Below are positions 24,092 to 37,410 of a stretch of 64,000 nt of DNA, in pieces. The stretch is from Mytilus californianus. Taxonomy: Eukaryota; Mollusca; Bivalvia; Mytilida; Mytilidae. The position numbers and the translations under genes are program-made. The DNA lies in the NCBI RefSeq assembly GCF_021869535.1, contig NW_026262668.1, positions 71,073,558 through 71,137,557 of the forward strand, in the 5' to 3' direction. The number at the start of each line of letters is the position of its first letter. The stretch's first letter is position 1. Under the pieces are notes generated by a model that was not told the DNA's origin, ran no database searches, and saw nothing but the letters and a program-made list of their open reading frames with translations.

Positions 24092-27000
24092 GATCATACT
24101 TTACCCTTCCTTTCATGTATTGTGCTCAGATTCACCTTACTTTGTTCATGATGAGCAAACTGTGCATACATTCAAGTACCAAAATGAGTGCTCACTTGAA
24201 ATTTGGTAAATATTGTGAAAGTTAATTTCTCGTACAGGTATGATTTTTTTAAGAATTCATGCCAGGTGGAAGAGTACAATAATTTGCTCTTATATTAATA
24301 AAAAAGAAAAATCTTTCAATCATGTGAGAATAACCTCCATGTTAAATTTAAAGTAAAATAAATCACCAAAATAACACGAAATGAGAATATTAAAGAAAAT
24401 TGATACATGTGTATCTTTAGTCGTACATTGCTATCATATTTGTTGTATTTATCAGGGTACATATATATACTTATTTAAAGTCAAAACTTATATTTAAGCA
24501 TTGAATTTTCGTAATGAATAGTCCTTATTAAAAAAAAGTTTGATTAATTATGAAAATAAGAAGTTAAAACTTTTCAAACTTAAGAGCATAATCCAGTGAA
24601 AAAAATTAAAGATAATTTTTCTCTTATGATCAATTCTAATTTTTATTGGGATGTAGAGATGATGTATCACTCTTACTTGGATGTGCAAATATGATTAGCT
24701 TGTGAAAGGCATAATGTGTTTTGTAAAATCAGTATTGTTTGACTTTTTAACAAAAAATTACCAAAATTATAAGAATTGACTCTCATTATATTTTCAAAAT
24801 GCATCACATATTGACCAACCTATTTCACCAAACTAATATAATTTAACTGTGATTAGTTAATTTTCTAATGATTAATTTCTTTCTTTCCCAAAAAATGAGT
24901 TCAGAAATTTAAATTAAAAAAAAATGTCTGCCTTTACAAGTTTCAAAATAAGTTGAATGAATGTGAATAATCTAGAATTTGTTTTTTTTTGTTCCTATAA
25001 AAGTAGATCAATATTTAAGGATAAAAAAATCTTGCCAAAATCAAGCTTTAATTGATATAATTAGTGATAGTATGTTTTACATTGTATGATTAAGATAGTC
25101 AACTACATACATTTTGTCAGTTGTTCAATCTCAAGCTTATTCAAAACATTGTAATTGTTGGCCATAGCATAGGTATTAGGTTTAGAAAAACATATCTTAC
25201 AGTTGTCTTTGGAAAGCTTAAAGTCAAAATCAAATTGACATTTTTTTTTTTTTTTAATTACAAATTACCGGTATGTTGTTTTTTTCTTTAATTACTATGG
25301 GAAAATCTTTCAAGAGATTTAAAACTTTGTAATGTTCAAATGAATTCCATAGCTGTCAAGACTTGATAGTGAAATGATTTATGGACAATTTTGTATTGAA
25401 GTCCAAGATTTATATGTTGTCACTCAGATTTTTGTATTCTTAAAGGATATTATCACAATATAATCATTTTGTGCTGGTACGACGTTAAGCAATCATCAAT
25501 CATTGTAAGGAAACTGGTTTATTTTATCAGTTTTAAACTTAAACAAATGTTGTAGGCCATGGAAATGATATGTTTATTGATTCTAAAGAAAATAAAAATT
25601 CACACCAGGTTATGCTTTAGTGTTTATTTTTTAAAGTTGTAATTTAAAGCTTTTAATAGTACATTTATTTAACTGTTTAAAGTACCCTATGAATGTTGTC
25701 TACTTTGTTGTATTGAAGTACTTTAATATTATCTGATTATTACTCTTGTCATATTGAAAATCAGTATATTACTCAAATCTGCATAATACATAATGTAGTC
25801 CAATAATCAAACTTTTATTTTTAAATACCATCAACATCACCAATCTACTTGAAGATAATTTTGTATACGTTGAAAATTGTCTATAAATAAGTCAATCAGT
25901 GAGCCAAAATAGGTGAAATATATGTCAAAGTTCATAAGTGTGCATGTTCTTATGTAAAAAATTACATTTGTAATATGATTAAATTATGAATTTTATTGAG
26001 AACGGTAATTTATTTTACAAAATTTAAAAATGGAGAAATCATTGTCATATTTTATTTTCAAGCTTCATTGTTTTCTTCACCTAGCATATGTAGCAGGATA
26101 GTAAATGAAATACAAAACCATGAACGTAATTCCTTTTTATCATTTATATTTTTATAAGTTCTTTTTATAAAGACCTGCAAACCAAGGTTATTTTAAAAAA
26201 AAATTTTTGGATTTGAAATTTTGATCTAATGCAAGATTTTGTGATCTCATTTTGTTTTGTTTCTTTCATTTGTTACACATTTTCTTTGCATGCTCACAAA
26301 TTCAGTTTTATTGGATACAAGATTTACAATAATAATGTAGACTATTGTACTTCTATCATTTTATCAAGTGAATGCTGTTACTCTGGCAAATGAATTGACC
26401 AATGTCCATTGCTACTGTAGTGTATATACACTTAAAATCTCTAAACAGTGGTACTTATATGACTGCTAGACCACCATAGGTTACTTGGATTTTTTAAAAA
26501 CAATCATACAGTCTTTTTGACTTATTAGAATACTGCATTACTGAAATTGTTATTGGTGCTTCCTGTATAAAGCCATAATAGCATTTGATATTGATATAAG
26601 TATTAGTAACCATTATCACAGTGCCTTATTCATTGAGCTATACGAATAAAAATTTAAAAAAAAAAACATGATTATTTTTAACCCTGTATTCTTAAGTCTT
26701 ATGACATTCTCTTTTTTCCCCTTGATATTATACATTCCATTGTCCTCATACATGTCAGAATTTGTGTGAAATACTATTGCAGGCCTATATATCAGGAAAA
26801 AAACATGTGTACAACCAAATTGTTTGTTTTGTTTGTTAACTATTAATGACTGGTTGTAAGTAAAACAATGTTTAGTAACACACTGGTCTGTTTTCCTTTA
26901 ATTCAAATATGATTGTTTTTGTCTTGCCTTCTACAAGAAGCAATAGAGGGAGAGGCATAGAAATTACTTTTATGGTTGCATTGTAGTAGACATTTGTGAA

Positions 27001-28650
27001 TACTTTGTGACTAATTCCTTCTTTCACACAGGTCAATCAAAATTTAAAAAAAATGTATCTTATGATGTGACCTTCTCAGTATGTCATTGCCCCTAATTTT
27101 AGCCTAATTTTCTTGCTTTAGTCATCAGGTTTATAATTTTTAGGATTCTGTTTATCAGTCACTTTAAATGCTAGATCAACAATACATGTATTTCTGGTTA
27201 GAAGTGTATGTCGGTCTGATATATATATCTTATGGCATTGATATTTTTGTTATGCTCCATTGCTAACAAGATTTTTTATGTTTATTCATTATAAAGAGTA
27301 CTCGACTTGTAACTAGATGAATGTCATTTGTCCTTGACCTCAATATCATAGTCTAGTGATCTTCCCAATAATTTTTATAGTGGTGTTCAATTAGAACAGT
27401 TGACAGGCCAGAAGTTTTTGTGTCTTGTCAAATTAATGCAGGCGCTAACTATTTTCTTTGTTTTGTTAAAAAAAGTTGTATTTCAATTGTTACAAAATAT
27501 TGTAAATATGTATATAATAGTTCATTAACAAAATTGTACTCATTTTACTTGTTTATGTATTGTGTGTTAGATTAGTAATTAATGTTAGTCAAAATAACTT
27601 CTAGTCTATTTATATGTATATCATATTTATGAGTGATACCTGCTTAAATTTATATTTTTGCTGAAAATTGCAGACAAGCAATATATTTTATCATTGTGAT
27701 TTTATTTAGTGCAGGCTCTTTTTTTTATACAATATCAGTAGACCTTTAACAAACATTTAAAATTATTGAGTTAATAGATGATATTAAATTACAAAAATTA
27801 AGTATGGATTTGTATCTCAAAAGACAATTATAACTCAAAGTTTTAAGTTTGAGTTAAACTTGAACAATACTTTTTTTTGTACAAGGCAAAAGCTCATGGC
27901 AAATAAGTTTATCATTACACACCTATTTAACATAAGTATAAAATCATATTTAAAATTGAACATTTCTATTACAATTTGCTGTAATCACAGTTGTGTAATT
28001 ACTTAAATTTAAAAGCATTTTAGTTTCAGTTCTGTTGAAATTGGAATACAAAGTTTATGCTCAATATACCTAGTAATAGTCTACTGCAAAGTATTAATGT
28101 TTTGATATAAATTAAACAAAAAAATATCTACAAAATCTCATTTACTTTTTACAAATTTTTCTGCATGCTGAAAAAAAAAAGGGGGGGTGGGTATTTTAAG
28201 CTAACCACACACATGTAAAAATAATGATGAAATTTTGAATTTTATAAAATATTTAGTCCTGAAAATTTTCAGTACAATTATCATGCTCAGACTCAGAAAT
28301 CAGCCAATCAGAATACTGGATTTGGTGTTCTGAGTACAAATTTTGCATGCTCAATTCAAAATATGAGAATTTTCAGTTTCCTTTCTCTTGTTAAGGTAAT
28401 GGAGAGCACAAATTTCTCAAGTTATTTACAAATGTATCTAAACTTTATTTGCATCATAGCACCTCATTATTAATTTGTGATCTACATAGTTTGAATGTAC
28501 ACCATTGTTGTATGGTTTTTTTAATCACTGTGATACAATTGTTTTGTTTTAAGTTATTTCTTTATCTTTCTCAGCTTTTTTATATTGTTTATTTTTTTAA
28601 TATTTGTAAATAAACAATTTTAAATTAATTTTGTTAATGATATTCATTTA
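24092..28650 (+). other. LRRIQ3: AT-rich region 3' of LRRIQ3, candidate long 3' UTR
   Basis: No gene, and almost none of the repeat families that saturate the rest of the window; only a GACGTTAAGCAATCATCAATC word near 25470 that resembles a SINE tail. AATAAA occurs at 24297 and several times later, and a classic TGTAAATAAACAATTTTA occurs at about 28605. The LRRIQ3 transcript could end near 24.3 kb or run to 28.6 kb. Confidence 0.4.
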
Positions 28651-28756
28651 AAATGAATCCAACTTAAAATGGCTCGGTTGCACAGAATGATTCTTAAATA
28701 ATGGTGAATGGTCTATAATGAACATTAAAATAAATGAAATAAAATGTAAATAAAAT

Positions 28757-29903
28757 GCTCTGCTGGGCGCAGCTTGATACCACTGCAGAGGTCGAACCCT
28801 GAACAGTTTGGGCAAGTATGGACACAACATTCAAGCTTGATACAGCACTGAATTTGGATTGTGATTAAATATTTGACACAGCATAGGTTTCTGACACAAA
28901 ATGAATGTGGTCTAAGAACTTAAAAAAAATTTAATTTACCTATTCAAACCATATCATTATATTTTATTATTTGCTTTTATATATAAATCAGAAATAACCA
29001 ATTTAAAATGGAAAATTTTAAAGAAAAAAAAAGGAAAAAAAGGAAAAAAAAATCCCCGACCAAATTTTTTGAACCCCCTTATGATTCATCATACCCAAAC
29101 TCAATCCCAGCCTTCCCTTTGTGGTATGGTACCTTGCAGTACAATTTCAGAGAGATCCATACACTTAAACACAAGTTATTGTCTTGAAACTAGAAAAATG
29201 CTTGTTTTTTTTACCCTTTTTGGCCCCAAATTCCTAAACGTTTAGGGCAATTACCCCCAAACTCAAACCCAGCTTTCCCTTTGTGGTATGGTACCATGCA
29301 GTACAATATCAGAGAGATCCATACACTTGAACACAAGTTATTGTCTGGAAACTAGAAAAATGCTTATTTTTGGCCCCTTATTCCTAAACGTTTTGGGCAA
29401 TTACCCCCAAACTCAATTCCAGCTTTCCCTTTGTGATATGGAACCTTGTAGTACAATTTCATAAAGATCCATACACTTACACACAAGTGATTGTCATGAA
29501 ACTAGAAAAATGCTTGTTTTTTTTTCCCTTTTTTGGCCCCTAATTCCTTAAATTTGAGGCAATTACCCCCAAAATCAATCCCAGCATTCCCTTTGTGATA
29601 TGGAACCTTGTGGTACAATGTCAGAGATCCATACACTAACACGCAAGTTATGTCTGGATGTTACAAAAATGCTTATTTTGGCCCCTTATTCCATAATTGT
29701 TGGTACCATAACCCCTAAAATCAATCCCAACCTTCCTTTTGTGGTATTGAACCTTATGGTAAAATTTCATAGAGATCCATTCACTTAAACTAAAGTTAGA
29801 GTGCGAAAACCAATGTGTCTTCGGACGACGACGACGCCAACATCAACGATGACGACAACGATGATGCCAACGTCATACCAATATACATTTTGCGGTCGTA
29901 TAA
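28757..29903 (+). mobile_element. TRC-B element, copy 1
   Basis: Head ATGCTCTGCTGGGCGCAGC (hairpin) and GCAGAGGTCGAACCCTGAAC, a 190-bp non-repeated leader, five tandem units of about 155-160 bp each starting near CCCCAAACTCAATCCCAGCC, a GACGACGACG tract, and the end TGCGGTCGTATA. The end is the inverse of ATACGACCGCA in the head of better copies. Confidence 0.75.
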
Positions 29904-32587
29904 AAATGAGGGAACAACAACTACAGGTACCATCTTTTGAAAATTTTGCTGAAAAAATGACTAAAGTTTCTTGTCAGGGAAAAATGGGTTAAAAGTCCTC
30001 AAACCATTTTTTGATAGCAGGTGCACAATTTCAATATTTGCACACAATCTCTTTGTGATGTAGATTGTGCAAAACTTGAAATCTCGATTCTACAAAAATG
30101 TATACTGTCTTTTGTAAATTTTGCTGAAAACTGATTGTGAAGTTTCAAAGTCCAGTAAAATGGGGGGAAAATCTTCAAACACTTCTTTAATAGCAAGTGC
30201 ACAACTTCAATATAAGTGCAATATTTCGCAATATTTCTATGACGTTTCAGGGATCTGTGTTAAAAACTGTAGGAAGAGTATCTGGTAAAGGTTCGTGGGA
30301 TCTCTTAGTTTTTGGCTTTTTACCTTGATTTGTATCTTCGTACTAGTAATAGATTTATGAGATTTGAACATTGGTAACACTACTTTTGCCTCTAATTTGT
30401 AAATGTCATTAGCAGCATGTCACTTGCTGAGCATGCATTTCTTTCCCTGCTAAAGCATCCAAATTTGTTCGGGGTTGATATTGATGTTTCTTGTTCTGCT
30501 ATTTTATTGTCCCCAGTAGAAATACAGGGCGTCTGGTCTTGTAAACTCTCTCACGTGATATTGCCAGATATTTAGGAAATTTATATCAAAGATTTATATC
30601 AACAATGTCTGTCAAGTTTGAAAATCAGTGCTGATCAACTATTTTTAAGAGTTATGCCCCTTGGAAATATTAATTAGGGTTTATAGAAAATTGCATTGTA
30701 AACACACCCACACATACATTTCTTGTAGGATTGTCAAGAAATTTATATCAAAGGTATATATCAGCAATGTTTTTGGGTGAAATTCATAATTAGCGCTGAT
30801 CTATTATTTTTACAGGAGTTATGCTTCTTTGAAATGTAATTTATATTGAACATTGCATTGTAAGCATTCCAACATCTACATTTCTTGTAAAGTTTTTATT
30901 AAGTTTATATCAAAGGCTTATATCAAGCAAGGTCTTGTAAGAGTGCCGACCAAATATTTTTCCATGAGTTTGGTCCCTTTGAAATAACAGTTAGTAATCT
31001 CATGCCTACATTTCTCTTAAGATATAAAAAGTGTGAAGGAACAAAAAATATTTTTTTTTTTTAGGTTATTACCCTTGGACAAATATGTGCAACACGGGGG
31101 ACATCAGAACTCTGTTCTTTCACTTTTAATGTTTTGTTTACCATTCTTTGTTTTGATTTTGTTGTTGGGCTATTGTTGGGTCTGTTCATCTCACAATTAT
31201 GGTTTTTGATAGCCCTCTTGGTATCTGGAATGTTATGAAATTCTTATACCTCAAAACATATTAAAGATCTTTTTTTATTTGTTAAACTTCAGTTAAAAAA
31301 AATAATTAATCCCTGCAACTGGAAGTATTTGAAGTATTTATTCTCTTTTGTTGTGACTTTAACCTTGATCTAAGTTAATGTTCTGACCTTTGAAAGATTT
31401 CCATACAATGTTAAATAGGTTAGGTTTGATAACATCCTTATTTAGACCCTATTCAAGGGAAAATTTTCAAATTAGGATTGAATGGTCATTATTATAATGT
31501 ATCATAATTCCAAAGTTGATTAAAAAAAGAATAAAAAATCAAAATCCAGAGGATAATATACAAACAAGACTTATCATAAGCAGTGTAACAATGTGTATGA
31601 AACAAACAACAAAAGATGTAAATAGTGCAAATTTGAAGTAAAGCTTTCGGCTATATAAAACACCAAAACCAAGTGTGATGTCAAGTGATTTTGAAGGCAA
31701 AGTAGAGACACCAGTTAAAGGATGCGCCTTGTAATGTATGCTGCTGCTCTGAAAGCTAATCAACTTATTTAAATACTCAGATTCTAGTTCACAGGGAAAC
31801 AGCCCTACTAGGATAAATTATTCTGACTCCCAAACAAACCAGTTCTGTCTCTTACTCCTGATTGCCATAATGCTTTGCAGAAAAGCAGCAAATACCAATT
31901 TTCAAAAGTGAGGTTTGACATGGATTAGGATTAAACCTAAAACTTTCCACACTCTAGGTGAATATTCTAAGAGACTGCCAAGGCAGTTCAAATAAAATTG
32001 ATCGCTTGAAAGAAGTTTGTGTGGTATGGTATGACTGTATTACTGCCAATCTGGAATGAACAAAAAGGGCTGCACCCTCAGGGAAATAACCTTTTATGGT
32101 TGACAATTTTGGATATCCACCTTTTCCACTGGCCATTATTGTGTATAATTGATGGATGGTTAAATGATCCTTCCTTTTTTTTAAATTTGATAAACTTCTA
32201 CAGACATTCTCTAAAAATAACAGACCTTATTCTAAACAAGATTGCTATGCAGTATTGAAATGAGCCCTGACTGCTGTGTACAGTTTTGAGATGTGAGAAT
32301 GCTGCAGTAAGCTAATTTTGTCAAAGTCCCAAAAATCTAACAGAAATTGTCAAATCAAAATGACAGTATAGTATTGTCCCATACTTTCAAGAAAGAATTG
32401 TTAAATCAAAATGATGGTATAGTATCGTGATGACAAGTAATCCTTCCAAGTATGAAAGCTTTTCAAGCAATCTGCGAGTATAAGTGTGCTACTGATGGGC
32501 AAGACTATTACTATGGCCTCTGCTGTTCACAAGTTGTGGGATATAAAGAGGGAGAAGATACAAAAAACCAGGTCAAAGAAAAACAGA
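29904..32587. repeat. Tandem-repeat tracts and unassigned spacer
   Basis: Two units of about 170 bp (AAATTTTGCTGAAAA...GCAGGTGCACAA) occupy about 29925-30250. Three to four degenerate units with GAGTTATGCCCCTT and ATATCAAAGRTTTATATCA occupy about 30530-31080. From 31090 to 32587 I see no gene and no confident repeat, only AT-rich sequence. Confidence 0.5.
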
Positions 32588-32866
32588 AACAAGAATGTGT
32601 CCATAGTACATGGATGCCCCACTCGCACTATCATTTTCTATGTTCAGTGGACCGTGAAATTGGGGTCATAACTCTAATTTGGCATTAAAACTAGAAAGAT
32701 CATATCATAGACAACATGTATACTAAGTTTCAAGTTGATTGGATTTCAACTTCATCAAAAACTACCTTGACCAAAAACTTTAACCTTAATCGGGACAGAA
32801 GGACGGAAGGACGCACAGACCGTAAAACATAATGCCCCTCTACTATCGTAAGTGGGGTATAAAAAA
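32588..32866 (+). mobile_element. TRC-D element, single core unit
   Basis: Head ACAAGAATGTGTCCATAGTA and GGATGCCCCAC, one core unit (GGGGTCATAACTCTAATTTG ... TTTCAAGTTGATTGG), a GACGGAAGGACG tract, and the end ATGCCCCTCTA...GTGGGGTATAAA. A second copy is at 50956. Confidence 0.75.
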
Positions 32867-32898
32867 TGGAAAAGGAAAACATTATCAACACAGAAAAC

Positions 32899-33860
32899 TA
32901 ACCAGAGTGCACACACTGAAATGTCTCACCTGTTTAACTTATCATTGAATTCATGTTGTAAGTCTGTAATATAAAGGTTTTACTACAAGTAACATTATCA
33001 ATGTTCTATGAAAATGAAGTCACTGTCAGATGAACCATACCAGACAGACATATACACCTTACAATCATTCCATTCACATACTACAGTGGTCCTATTGCAA
33101 TTAGTAGCTGAGAAACAGATCAAACCACAAAACTTAACCTTGACCTATCACCATGAAATGAGGTCAAGGTCATATGAACCCTTCCAGACGTACACCTTAC
33201 AATCATTCCATTCACCAAATATAGTTGACCTATTGATTATAGTTTCTGATAAACTAACAAAATCAGGAAATTTATCATTGACCTATGAACCATGAAAATG
33301 AGGTCAAGGTATATGAACCCTCCCCAACAGACATGTATACCTTACAATTGTTCCATGCACCAAATATAAGTGACCTATTGTTTATAATATCTGAGAAATA
33401 GACCAAACCACAAAGTGAATATTGGCCTATGAACCATGAAAATGAGGTCAAGGTCAGATAAAATCAGCCAGTAGGACATGTACACCTTACAATCAATCCA
33501 TACACCAAATATAGTTGACCTTATGCTTATAGTATCTGAGATACTGACTTGACCACGTAATTTTAACTTTGATCACTGATCCATGAAATGAGGTTGAGGT
33601 AGTGGTCAGGTGAACCCTACCTGACGGACATGTAGACATTGCTAGGAACCCATATACCAAATATTGCTATCCTTTACTCATTACAAGTGAGTATTACACT
33701 TGACAAAAAAACTATTTTATAAGGTATCTGTATACAAGGTATGAAGCATCCAGGTCTTCTACCTTCTGAAATATAAAGCTTTATACAAATACTTTACACC
33801 GTCACTGGTTTGTAATCCCAATGCCTCGCATTCTGAGACTTTCGTCGCAGGTGAGACAAA
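32899..33860 (+). mobile_element. TRC-C element, copy 1
   Basis: Head AGAGTGCACACACTGAAATG, tandem units with CAGACATGTACACCTTACAA, CCAAATATAGTTGACCTA and CATGAAAATGAGGTCAAGG, then a tail with CTTCTACCTTCTGAAATATA and the end GTCGCAGGTGAGACAAA. Further copies: 34054-36445 (interrupted), 54826-55722, a minus copy 52475-53540, and a fragment at about 38830-39205. Confidence 0.75.
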
Positions 33861-34566
33861 AATTAACAGCGAAAACCCCATCAAAACTTGTGATGAACCC
33901 ATGCGCTCTGAAAAGGTAAGCAGTTCCTGCTCTTCTAGAGCCATTACACTAAACTTAATGTACTGTTCTATATTCTAACTTGCACATTTTTTGTTTTTCT
34001 GTCAGATCATTAAAATGTGTACTCAAATGAACACAAGGTAATGTAATACATATAAACAAGAGTGCATACACTGAAATGTCTGGCCTGCTTTACTGACCAT
34101 TGATTTTTTGTTGAAAGTCTTAAAGATTAAGGTTTTACTACAAGCATCACATAAACTTAACATGATTAAAGATACATGACAATGAGGTCAAGGTCAGAGG
34201 ATACCTGCCAGACAGACATGTACACCTTACTATTATTCCATACACCAAATAGAGTTGACCTATTGCTTATGGTAATTAAAAACAGACCAAAACACAAAAA
34301 AAACCTCAAGACTGACCAATGAACTATGAAAATCAGGTCAAGGTCAGATGATACCTTCCAGACAGACATGTGTACCTTTCAATCATTTCAGAAACCAAAT
34401 AGTTGACCTACTGCTTAAAGGTTTTGAAAAACAGACCAAAACACAAAAATATGCTTAGCCGAGCGTAGCTGGATACGACCGCAGAGGTCCAACCCTGAAC
34501 AGTTGGGGGCAAAAATGGACACAATATTCAAGCTTGATACAGGTCTGAATTTGGATTGTAATTAAA

Positions 34567-35288
34567 GAACCTTAGTGAGTGCGCTCACATACCCCACGTC
34601 CCCAAATTGTCACTGGAGAAATAAAATAACTAAGAAAAAAAAATTGTATAAGAAAAAAAAATTGAATCATAATTTCCTGTCGATATGCACATCTACCTAG
34701 TATGTTCTTATTATCTACAAAGTTTCATGAAATTCTGTTGTGTGGTTTCAGAGGAGTTGCGATGACAAACTGTTGCAGAGGTATATTGAAGCAAATAAGT
34801 TAAAAGGGGCGTAACTCCTAGAAACAAAATTGAATCGTAATTTCCTGTCGATATGCACATCTACGTAGTATGTCCTTATTATCTGAAAAGGTTTCATGAA
34901 ATTCTATTGTGTGGTTTGAGAGGAGTTGCGATGACAAAAGGTTGCAGTAGTATATTGGGCAAATAAGTTCAAAGGGGCGTAACTCCTGGAAAAAAAATTG
35001 AATCGTAATTTCCTGTCGATATGCACATCTACGTAGTATGTCCTTATTATCTACAAAGTTTCATGAAATTTTGTTGTGTGGTTTCAGAGGAGTTGAGATG
35101 ACAAACTGTTGCAGTAGTACATTAAAGTAAATAAGTTCAAAGGGGCGTAACTCCTAGAAAAAAAAAGATCGTAATTTCCTGTCGATATGCACAACTACAT
35201 AGTATGTCCTTATTATCTAAAAAGGTTTCGTGAAATTCTGTTGCGTGGTTTGAGGAGTTGCGATGACAAGAAACAGGACTGACGGACG

Positions 35289-35319
<31 letters not shown>

Positions 35320-35360
35320 AGACGGACGGACGGACGGACAGACAGACGGACGGACAGACA

Positions 35361-35401
<41 letters not shown>

Positions 35402-35410
35402 TGTGGGGTA
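34567..35410 (+). mobile_element. TRC-E element nested in TRC-B
   Basis: Head hairpin GTGAGTGCGCTCAC and ATACCCCAC; four 168-bp units (CGTAATTTCCTGTCGATATG, GGTTTCATGAAATTCTGTTG, GAGGAGTTGCGATGACAA); GACGGACAGACAG microsatellite; end GTTGTGTGGGGTATA, the inverse of the head. TAATTAAA occurs on both sides (34559-34566 and 35411-35418). Confidence 0.75.
35275..35370 (+). repeat. GACGGACAGACAG microsatellite
   Basis: Tandem 4-bp words GACG/GACA over about 95 bp, part of the TRC-E tail. The predicted small ORF over it is a repeat artefact. Confidence 0.9.
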
Positions 35411-36448
35411 TAATTAAATATTTGACACATTATAGGTTTCTGACACAGAATAAATGTAGTCAAAGAACTTGAAATTGGTTATATGATTTGAATTTATATT
35501 CAATTGAAGATTTCTTGCTGTTATGCAATACACTGTGCTGTTGCGCAATTCTTAGTAAATCTGTTTTCAGACTATATACAAAGAATTAGCAAAATAAATT
35601 GTGACCCCCAATTTTTTTGGGGGAAAATTGATAATTTCTTAAATCTTGAGGAAAAAAATCCCCCCCCCTCCTCTCCTTCCCATGTAGTACAATTTAAGAG
35701 CCATTCATACACTTAAACACAAGTTATTGTCTGAAAACTAGAAAAATGCTTCTTTTTGGCCCCTAATTCCTGAACGGTTTGGGCAATTTCCCCCAAAATG
35801 AATCCCAACCTTCTACTTGTGGTATTGAACCTTGTGGTACAATTTCATAGCAATCAAAATACTTATACACAAGTTATTGTCCTGAAACTAGAAAAATGCT
35901 TGTTTTGGGCCTCTTTTTGGCCCCTTATTCCTAAACAGTTGGGACCATAACCCCCAAAATCAATCCCGACCGTTCTTTTGTGGTATTAAACTTTGTGTTT
36001 AAATTTCATAGAATTCCATTCACTTATACTAAAGTTATTGACTGGAAACCAAATGTCTTCGAATGATGACGACGTGATAGCAATATATGAACGCAAATTT
36101 TTTGCGGTTGTATAAAAACTTTACAATGACCAATGAACCATGAAAAGGAGGGTAAGGTCAGATGATACCTGCCAAACTGACATACCCCTTACAATCATTC
36201 CATACACTACATATAGCTGACCTACTGCTTATAGTATCTAAGAAACGGACCTAATCATTTAATTTTAACCTTAGGTGAACTCTTTCTGACGGAAATGTAG
36301 ACGTTGCAAGGTACCCATATACCAAATATAGTTTTCCTATTACTTATAATAAATGAAAAATTCACATGACAAAAAAACTTTAATCTTTTTTTAAGCAGGT
36401 GCTCAAGCATGAAATTAAGGTCAAGGACAATTGATTTTTTCAAGGCTA

Positions 36449-37175
36449 AAACTGTGGTCAGGTCATTAAAGATTGCATATTTTGGCGTTAATATTGATTC
36501 ACTTATAGGGTCTTTGCATCGGCACTAAACACATTTATTTAAAAACCAGTTGTTGGCATGACACGGGTTATGTTCTTCTCATATATGTTATGATGGTATG
36601 ATACTAAACCCCTAACGGGAAGGATTGTGTCTGATATTCATATGATGAAGACATAAATCTTTCAATCAGTTTAATTGAAGTCTGGAGCTGGCATGTCAGT
36701 TAACTGCTAGTAGTCTGTTGTTATTTATGTATTATTGTCATTTTGTTTATTTTCTTTGGTTACATCTTCTGACATCAGACTCGGACTTCTCTTGAACTGA
36801 ATTTTAATGTGCGTATTGTTATGCGTTTACTTTTCTACATTGGCTAGAGGTATAGGGGGAGGGTTGAGATCTCATAAACATGTTTAACCCCGCCGCATTT
36901 TTGCGCCTGTCCCAAGTCAGGATCCTCTAGCCGTTGTTAGTCTTGTATTATTTTTAATTTTAGTTTCTTGTGTACAATTTGGAGTTTAGTATGGCGTTCA
37001 TTATCACTGAACTAGTATATATATTTGTTTAGGGGCCAGCTGAAGGACACCTCCGGGTGCGGGAATTTCTCGCTGCATTGAAGACCTGTTGGTGACCTTC
37101 TGCTGTTGTCTGTTCTATGGTCGGGTTGTTGTCTCTTTGACACATTCCCCATTTCCATTCTCAATTTTATTTTCA
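36449..37175 (+). mobile_element. 5'-truncated Penelope-like tail, second copy
   Basis: Begins CTGTGGTCAGGTCATTAAAG (last codons of the retroelement ORF), then the same 3' non-coding tail as 17420-19064 without the TRC-A insertion, continuing to TTCCATTCTCAATTTTATTT. It supplies the empty site for the TRC-A insertion. Confidence 0.8.
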
Positions 37176-37204
37176 TTTTTTGCCATGACAGTTAGTTTTG
37201 ATTT

Positions 37205-37410
37205 ATGAATTTTGAATATCTCCCTGAGCACCTGAGATCACCCCAGGTTTTTGATGGGGTTCGTGTTGCTCAGTCTTTATTTTTCTATGTTGTGTTTTGT
37301 TTACTGTTGTCTGTCTTTTGGTCCTTTTCTTATTTTGCCATGGCGTTGTCAGTTTATTTTCCACTTATGAGTTTGAATGTCCCATTGGTATCTTTTGCCT
37401 CTCTTCTGGA
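37205..37410 (+). repeat. Retroelement-type 3' tail (GAGCACCTGAGATCACCCC)
   Basis: GAGCACCTGAGATCACCCC, GATGGGGTTCGTGTTGCTCA and GCCATGGCGTTGTCAGTTTA occur in the same order at 38357-38595 and, weakly, at about 10745-10905. The open frame here is not a gene. Confidence 0.55.

Larger units (their letters stand above)
34450..36114 (+). mobile_element. TRC-B element, copy 2, nested in TRC-C and itself interrupted
   Basis: Head ATGCTTAGCCGAGCGTAGCT and ATACGACCGCAGAGGTCC, interrupted in the leader at 34566, resuming at 35411 (TTGACACATTATAGG), about three core units, a short GATGACGACG tract, and the end TTGCGGTTGTATA. Confidence 0.75.
34054..36445 (+). mobile_element. TRC-C element, copy 2, interrupted by a nested TRC-B element
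   Basis: Head AAGAGTGCATACACTGAAAT at 34054. The core is cut at ACCAAAACACAAAAA and resumes at 36115 with CTTTACAATGACCAATGAAC; joined, the two halves read as an intact TRC-C unit. The tail is absent, and the element abuts a truncated Penelope-like tail at about 36449. Confidence 0.75.

Noticed and set aside
35263-35472. Frame encoding RTDGRTDRRTDG
   Set aside because: Microsatellite translation in the TRC-E tail.
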